From NCBI GenBank assembly GCA_014799525.1, contig JAAVHW010000093.1, forward strand, positions 1 through 8,089: a stretch of DNA of 8,089 bases. The letters run 5' to 3'. The position numbers and the translations under genes were made by a program. The stretch is from Clostridiales bacterium (GTDB taxonomy: Bacteria; Bacillota; Clostridia; Christensenellales; CAG-917). The notes under the pieces are model-generated. The model worked only from the letters and a program-made list of their open reading frames with translations. It was not told where the DNA came from and ran no database searches. Shown here piece after piece: positions 5,442-8,089 of the stretch (position 1 is its first letter; every line of letters starts with the position of its first letter).

Positions 5442-5876
5442 TCATATCGCATATTCACAAATTGTGTTGTCAGCATAATACTTGCCATATTTGACGGGAT
5501 TCTTTATCCTGCGCTTTCCGTCATAATGCAGCCTGTCGTTTTGCACTTCTTTTTTGTGTTGATAACGCTCGCGACGATTTGTTTCGGGCTTGATGAATTT
5601 GGCAATTTTCTCCCAAGCAAGGGCCTGTTCTGAGCTGTTGTGGCAATTGAAATATACTTCGTCACTCTTTTTTGCAACACCCATTTGATACTCTTCAAAC
5701 GTTATAGGCTCGACAGACAGTATCGCATCCTTATGATGATGCTTGACGCGCCCTCTTCCCCTTACAATCTGCGCGGCGTGACTCTTGCTCTCGGCAACCT
5801 CATAAAACACACCCTCGTAGTAGCTGTCCCTGCCGACATGCCCACACTTTGCAATTACCTTAAAATAGTTTTTCAT
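5442..5876 (-). CDS. Conserved hypothetical protein, CGHVG family
   Basis: A 144-residue soluble protein of unknown function. It starts MKNYFKVIAKCGHVGRDSYY; I recall similar AKCGHVG openings and the later KHHHKDAILSV stretch (45-55) in uncharacterised proteins of gut Clostridia, but I cannot name a domain. Cys11 and His13, with His46-48 and Cys78/His79, are candidate metal ligands. The C-terminal part (about 98-132) is strongly basic and could bind nucleic acid. The ATG at 5876 is chosen because AGAGG (5885-5889) is eight bases upstream; an in-frame GTG at 5885 would overlap that site. It is divergent from the WYL regulator 140 bases away, which probably controls it, and is followed on the same strand by the frameshifted small gene, suggesting a two-gene unit. 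It could be phage- or element-derived. Confidence 0.82.
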   Translation of the reverse strand: MKNYFKVIAKCGHVGRDSYYEGVFYEVAESKSHAAQIVRGRGRVKHHHKDAILSVEPITFEEYQMGVAKKSDEVYFNCHNSSEQALAWEKIAKFIKPETNRRERYQHKKEVQNDRLHYDGKRRIKNPVKYGKYYADNTICEYAI

Positions 5877-5884
5877 TTGATTCA

Positions 5885-5889
5885 CCTCT
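5885..5889 (-). promoter_or_regulatory. Ribosome-binding site deciding the start at 5876
   Basis: AGAGG on the minus strand is eight bases upstream of the ATG at 5876. The alternative GTG start at 5885 overlaps this site and would have no ribosome-binding site of its own. Confidence 0.75.
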
Positions 5890-5909
5890 TATTTTATTTG
5901 ACAAAACGC

Positions 5910-5938
5910 TTTACTTCCGCCTGTCACAATTATATAAT
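5910..5938 (+). promoter_or_regulatory. Promoter of the WYL regulator gene
   Basis: TTTACT (5910-5915) and TATAAT (5933-5938) are spaced by 17 bases on the plus strand. It overlaps the opposing promoter, so polymerase can probably occupy only one direction at a time. Confidence 0.65.
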
Positions 5939-5957
5939 AAAGCATGCAATGCACCAA
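5929..5957 (-). promoter_or_regulatory. Possible promoter of the CGHVG gene
   Basis: On the minus strand TTGGTG (5957-5952) and a perfect TATAAT (5934-5929) are spaced by 17 bases. The -35 box is weak (three of six). Its -10 box is half of the palindrome ATTATATAAT (5929-5938), which also supplies the -10 of the opposite promoter. Confidence 0.5.
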
Positions 5958-5969
5958 AAACGGTACATT
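5948..5969. promoter_or_regulatory. Candidate operator between the divergent genes
   Basis: AATGCACC (5948-5955) and GGTACATT (5962-5969) form an inverted repeat with eight-base arms, one mismatch and a six-base centre. It overlaps the expected start point of the WYL gene and the -35 box of the opposing promoter. This is where an autoregulator would sit to control both genes. That WYL protein binds it is inference. Confidence 0.45.
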
Positions 5970-6016
5970 CGCCGTGGTTTAATAAATTTATCAAAAAAAT
6001 TTTACAGAGGTGAAAA

Positions 6017-7012
6017 ATGGCATTGGAAGCAAAAAAGTCACTTATCATCCGCATCTATCAGATTTTGGAGGACTACTCCGACTCCGACCATCCGCTCAAG
6101 CAGCAGGATATTATCGATATACTCCGTCGCGACTACGATATAGAGTGCGAGCGCAAGGCAATCAGCAGAAATATCTCCTGCCTTAAGGAAATCGGCGTCG
6201 ATATCGAAAATGACGGAAACGGCGTATATCTCGCTACCCGTCGCATAGAAAAGTCCGAGCTGCGCCTGCTTATTGACAGTGCGCTGTGCTCGCGCTATAT
6301 AAGTTCCTTGCACTCCAAGCAGTTGATTGAAAAGCTTATCAAGCTCGGTGGGCGCAATTTCAAAAACCACGTAAGGCACGTACACTCCGTGACCGATTGG
6401 GGCAAGACTCAAAACAAGGATTTGTTCTATAATATCGAAACCGTTGACGAAGCCATAGAACAAGGCAAAAAAATTGAGTTTGACTATATCCGTATGGATA
6501 TCGATGGCAAGACTTACAATAGCGGACACCATACAGGCTCGCCCTATCATATGCTGCTTCACAATCAGCGCTACTACCTCATGCTTAACGACGACAAATA
6601 CGGCAACATATGCTATGACCGCCTCGACAAGATAAAGAATATGAGCATACTCGACGAGGACGCTCTGCCGCTCAAGGAGAATAAGGGCTTTGAGCATGGC
6701 ATAAACTACAAGAATATCGCAACGGGACTTCCTTATATGTTCAGCGATGAGCAGCAGCTTATCAGAATTAAGTGCGACAAATCCATGGTTGACGAGCTTA
6801 ACGACTGGTTCGGCGGTGGCTTCGAGACGCAAAAGACTGACGACAATCACTTTATCGCGACAGTGAAAGCAAGCCAGCGCGCAATGCTTTATTGGACGTT
6901 GCAGTACAACAATAAGGTGGAAGTGCTATCTCCAAAGTCATTGCGAAACGATGTGATAAACGCCCTCAAATCCACACTCGCTCTGTATGAAAATGGTTCT
7001 GACGCAAATTGA
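6017..7012 (+). CDS. WYL-domain transcriptional regulator
   Basis: A 331-residue DNA-binding regulator. The N-terminal winged helix-turn-helix (about 7-75) has the expected pattern LKQQDIIDIL...RKAISRNISCLKEIG and a wing ending GVYLA. A WYL ligand-sensing domain follows (about 135-215), with the strand IEFDYIRMD, then SPYHMLLHNQRYYLM (175-189), where the signature Trp-Tyr-Leu reads Tyr-Tyr-Leu, and CYDRLDKIKNMSIL. A C-terminal WCX-type extension runs about 245-325. WYL domains are thought to bind nucleic-acid ligands and often control mobile, defence or DNA-damage genes; the ligand here is unknown. AGAGG lies six bases before the ATG, fixing the start. It is divergent from the CGHVG gene with shared promoter elements and probably regulates both. 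I see no terminator after the stop. Confidence 0.93.
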   Translation: MALEAKKSLIIRIYQILEDYSDSDHPLKQQDIIDILRRDYDIECERKAISRNISCLKEIGVDIENDGNGVYLATRRIEKSELRLLIDSALCSRYISSLHSKQLIEKLIKLGGRNFKNHVRHVHSVTDWGKTQNKDLFYNIETVDEAIEQGKKIEFDYIRMDIDGKTYNSGHHTGSPYHMLLHNQRYYLMLNDDKYGNICYDRLDKIKNMSILDEDALPLKENKGFEHGINYKNIATGLPYMFSDEQQLIRIKCDKSMVDELNDWFGGGFETQKTDDNHFIATVKASQRAMLYWTLQYNNKVEVLSPKSLRNDVINALKSTLALYENGSDAN

Positions 7013-7041
7013 TTAAATACACATTCGTATGCCTCAATGCC

Positions 7042-7070
7042 TTGCAATTTTGAGAACAAGAGTCTATAAT
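7042..7070 (+). promoter_or_regulatory. Promoter of the ClC transporter gene
   Basis: TTGCAA (7042-7047) and a perfect TATAAT (7065-7070) are spaced by 17 bases. CTCAA (7033-7037) and TTGAG (7050-7054) flank the -35 box as a small inverted repeat. Transcription should start near 7077, leaving a leader of about 70 bases. Confidence 0.65.
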
Positions 7071-7082
7071 ACCATAACATAA

Positions 7083-7149
7083 TGGCAGCGCAGCTATAAG
7101 CATGACGGCTGCCAATCACGGAGGGTTGCTTACAGGCGACAAGTCGTAA
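7083..7149 (+). promoter_or_regulatory. Structured leader with a short upstream ORF
   Basis: TGGCAGC (7083-7089) pairs with GCTGCCA (7108-7114), a 7-bp stem. A 15-codon frame (7102-7149, MTAANHGGLLTGDKS) starts in the loop and ends with a TAA that overlaps the ClC start as TAATG. A strong GGAGGG (7120-7125) lies inside this frame, 23 bases from the ClC ATG, too far for normal initiation. The arrangement suggests translational coupling. It does not match the fluoride riboswitch consensus I know. Confidence 0.35.
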
Positions 7150-8089
7150 TGAAACACGATAATTTTAGATACAAAATGCTCCTAAAGGGGCTGCAGCTCA
7201 TGGCGGTGGGCATCTGCACGGGATTGTTTGCAGGTGTCGTCGTGACGTTTTATAACATAGCGGCAAGCTTCATCACAAGCTACGCAAAGGACTTGTATCG
7301 CGGGATATTGGAACAGCCGTACTTTATCCCCCTGCTGTTTTTGGTGCTTGCAATCTCGGGGTTCGCGGTTGCGGTACTCGTACACTTTATCCCCATGATA
7401 CGCGGAAGCGGCATTCCACAAACAGAGGGCGCGTCCCGCGGACTTCTGAACTTTAAGTGGTATCAGGTGCTTCCAGCAATGGCGGCAGCAAGCCTGTACT
7501 GCATGTTCTTGGGACTTAGCGCAGGTTCGGAAGGTCCGAGTATGTACATCGGCGGCGCATGCGGAGACGCTACGAGCAGACTGTTCGGCGGCTCGGATAT
7601 GGAAAGGCGTTACCAGATTACTGGCGGCGCGTGCGCAGGTCTTGCTGTTGCATTCAACGCTCCGCTTACTGGCATAATATTCGCGTTTGAGGAAGCGCAC
7701 AGGCGTTTCACTCCGTCAATATTCATATGCGCATTCTCCTCCGTTCTCACAGGTCTTATCACTCGCAACCTTCTTTACACCGCTATGCACATGGAAGTTG
7801 TGAGCGTATTTGAAAACTTCGTATTCCACACTCTTCCGATAAAGGGCTATCTTTACGTAGTGCTTGCGGCGGTCATAAGCGGATTTTTCGGAGTCGGATT
7901 TTATAAGCTCGCATTTCTTGCAAAAAAGCTGTTTTCAAAGTTTACAGTGCTGAAAGGCACACTTAAAATGCTTATTCCGTTTCTTTTCGCGGGTGCGGTT
8001 GGCTTGATTACAGTATATGCAATGGGCGGTGGTCACGCGCTTATCGAGGCAATCGGTACGCACGGCGGAACGACGGAAATGTCGGTGGA
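7149..8089 (+). CDS. ClC-family chloride/proton transporter, 3' end missing
   Basis: An integral membrane protein cut off by the window end; 313 codons are visible. Hydrophobic helices begin near residue 10 and recur throughout. The ClC signatures are all present: GSGIP (86-90), GSEGP (126-130) with the gating glutamate Glu128, and GLAVAFNAPLTGIIFAFEE (164-182) with the FNAP anion-site loop. Glu182 matches the internal proton-path glutamate of Escherichia coli ClC, which points to an exchanger rather than a channel. The canonical GSGIP argues against the fluoride-specific ClC-F subgroup. No in-frame start codon exists between an upstream stop (7080-7082) and 7149. The ATG at 7149 has no close ribosome-binding site. 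ATG 7200 has AAGGGG nine bases upstream but would lose the start of the first helix. I prefer 7149. No partner gene is visible. Confidence 0.93.
   Translation, partial: MKHDNFRYKMLLKGLQLMAVGICTGLFAGVVVTFYNIAASFITSYAKDLYRGILEQPYFIPLLFLVLAISGFAVAVLVHFIPMIRGSGIPQTEGASRGLLNFKWYQVLPAMAAASLYCMFLGLSAGSEGPSMYIGGACGDATSRLFGGSDMERRYQITGGACAGLAVAFNAPLTGIIFAFEEAHRRFTPSIFICAFSSVLTGLITRNLLYTAMHMEVVSVFENFVFHTLPIKGYLYVVLAAVISGFFGVGFYKLAFLAKKLFSKFTVLKGTLKMLIPFLFAGAVGLITVYAMGGGHALIEAIGTHGGTTEMSV

Noticed and set aside
5424..6143. Plus-strand frames of 69 and 167 codons opposite the CGHVG gene
   Set aside because: The minus-strand gene has a good ribosome-binding site and a recognisable conserved opening; these frames cross the promoters and overlap the WYL start.
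6038..6850. A 270-codon frame opposite the WYL regulator
   Set aside because: It is a shadow of a well-supported gene with clear domains; it lacks its own ribosome-binding site.
7077..7148. A riboswitch, in particular a fluoride riboswitch, upstream of the ClC gene
   Set aside because: The conserved fluoride riboswitch bases are not present, and the transporter has the chloride-type GSGIP motif.
1..8089. CRISPR array, insertion sequence with transposase, rRNA
   Set aside because: No regularly spaced repeats, no transposase-like product and no rRNA sequence were seen on either strand.

Overview
The window looks like a chromosomal segment from an endospore-lineage Bacillota, most likely an uncultured or gut-type member of Clostridia. 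The evidence is a clear spo0A gene, strong AGAGG/GGAGG ribosome-binding sites, vegetative-type promoters of the TTGACA/TATAAT kind, a tRNA with encoded CCA, and mixed base composition. The core genes are moderately GC-rich, while the intergenic stretches and one accessory gene are AT-rich. No species can be named from this sequence.

Layout. Positions 1-184 hold two hairpins, one of them a possible weak terminator for the next gene. Positions 185-655 (minus) encode a duplicated zinc-ribbon protein with a very acidic tail. Positions 656-1197 are an AT-rich spacer with no convincing gene; it carries the promoters on each side. Positions 1198-1947 (plus) are spo0A. Positions 1948-2162 hold three strong inverted repeats and a tRNA promoter. 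Positions 2163-2250 are tRNA-Leu(CAG) with a bidirectional terminator. A cluster of three small palindromes follows, then an AT-rich GIY-YIG nuclease gene (2377-3222, minus) that looks acquired. Divergent from it is an unrecognised 155-residue protein (3351-3818, plus) whose promoter overlaps a 7-1-7 inverted repeat. Positions 3964-5151 (plus) are a class I/II PLP aminotransferase with its own extended -10 promoter.

Positions 5156-7012 look like one accessory locus. A WYL-domain transcription regulator (6017-7012, plus) is divergent from a conserved hypothetical protein with a CGHVG motif (5442-5876, minus). Downstream on the minus strand lies a small gene (5156-5366) that appears frameshifted. 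The divergent promoters share a palindromic -10 region next to a candidate operator. The last gene (7149 to window end, plus, incomplete) is a ClC-family chloride/proton transporter with a structured leader containing a short upstream ORF.

Working together. Apart from the WYL locus, the genes look mostly monocistronic, each with its own promoter and some with terminators. The best candidate for an undescribed system is the WYL regulator with the divergent CGHVG gene and its small frameshifted neighbour. The GIY-YIG gene next to the tRNA is the clearest sign of horizontal acquisition. All functional statements rest on motifs read by eye; no database search was possible.
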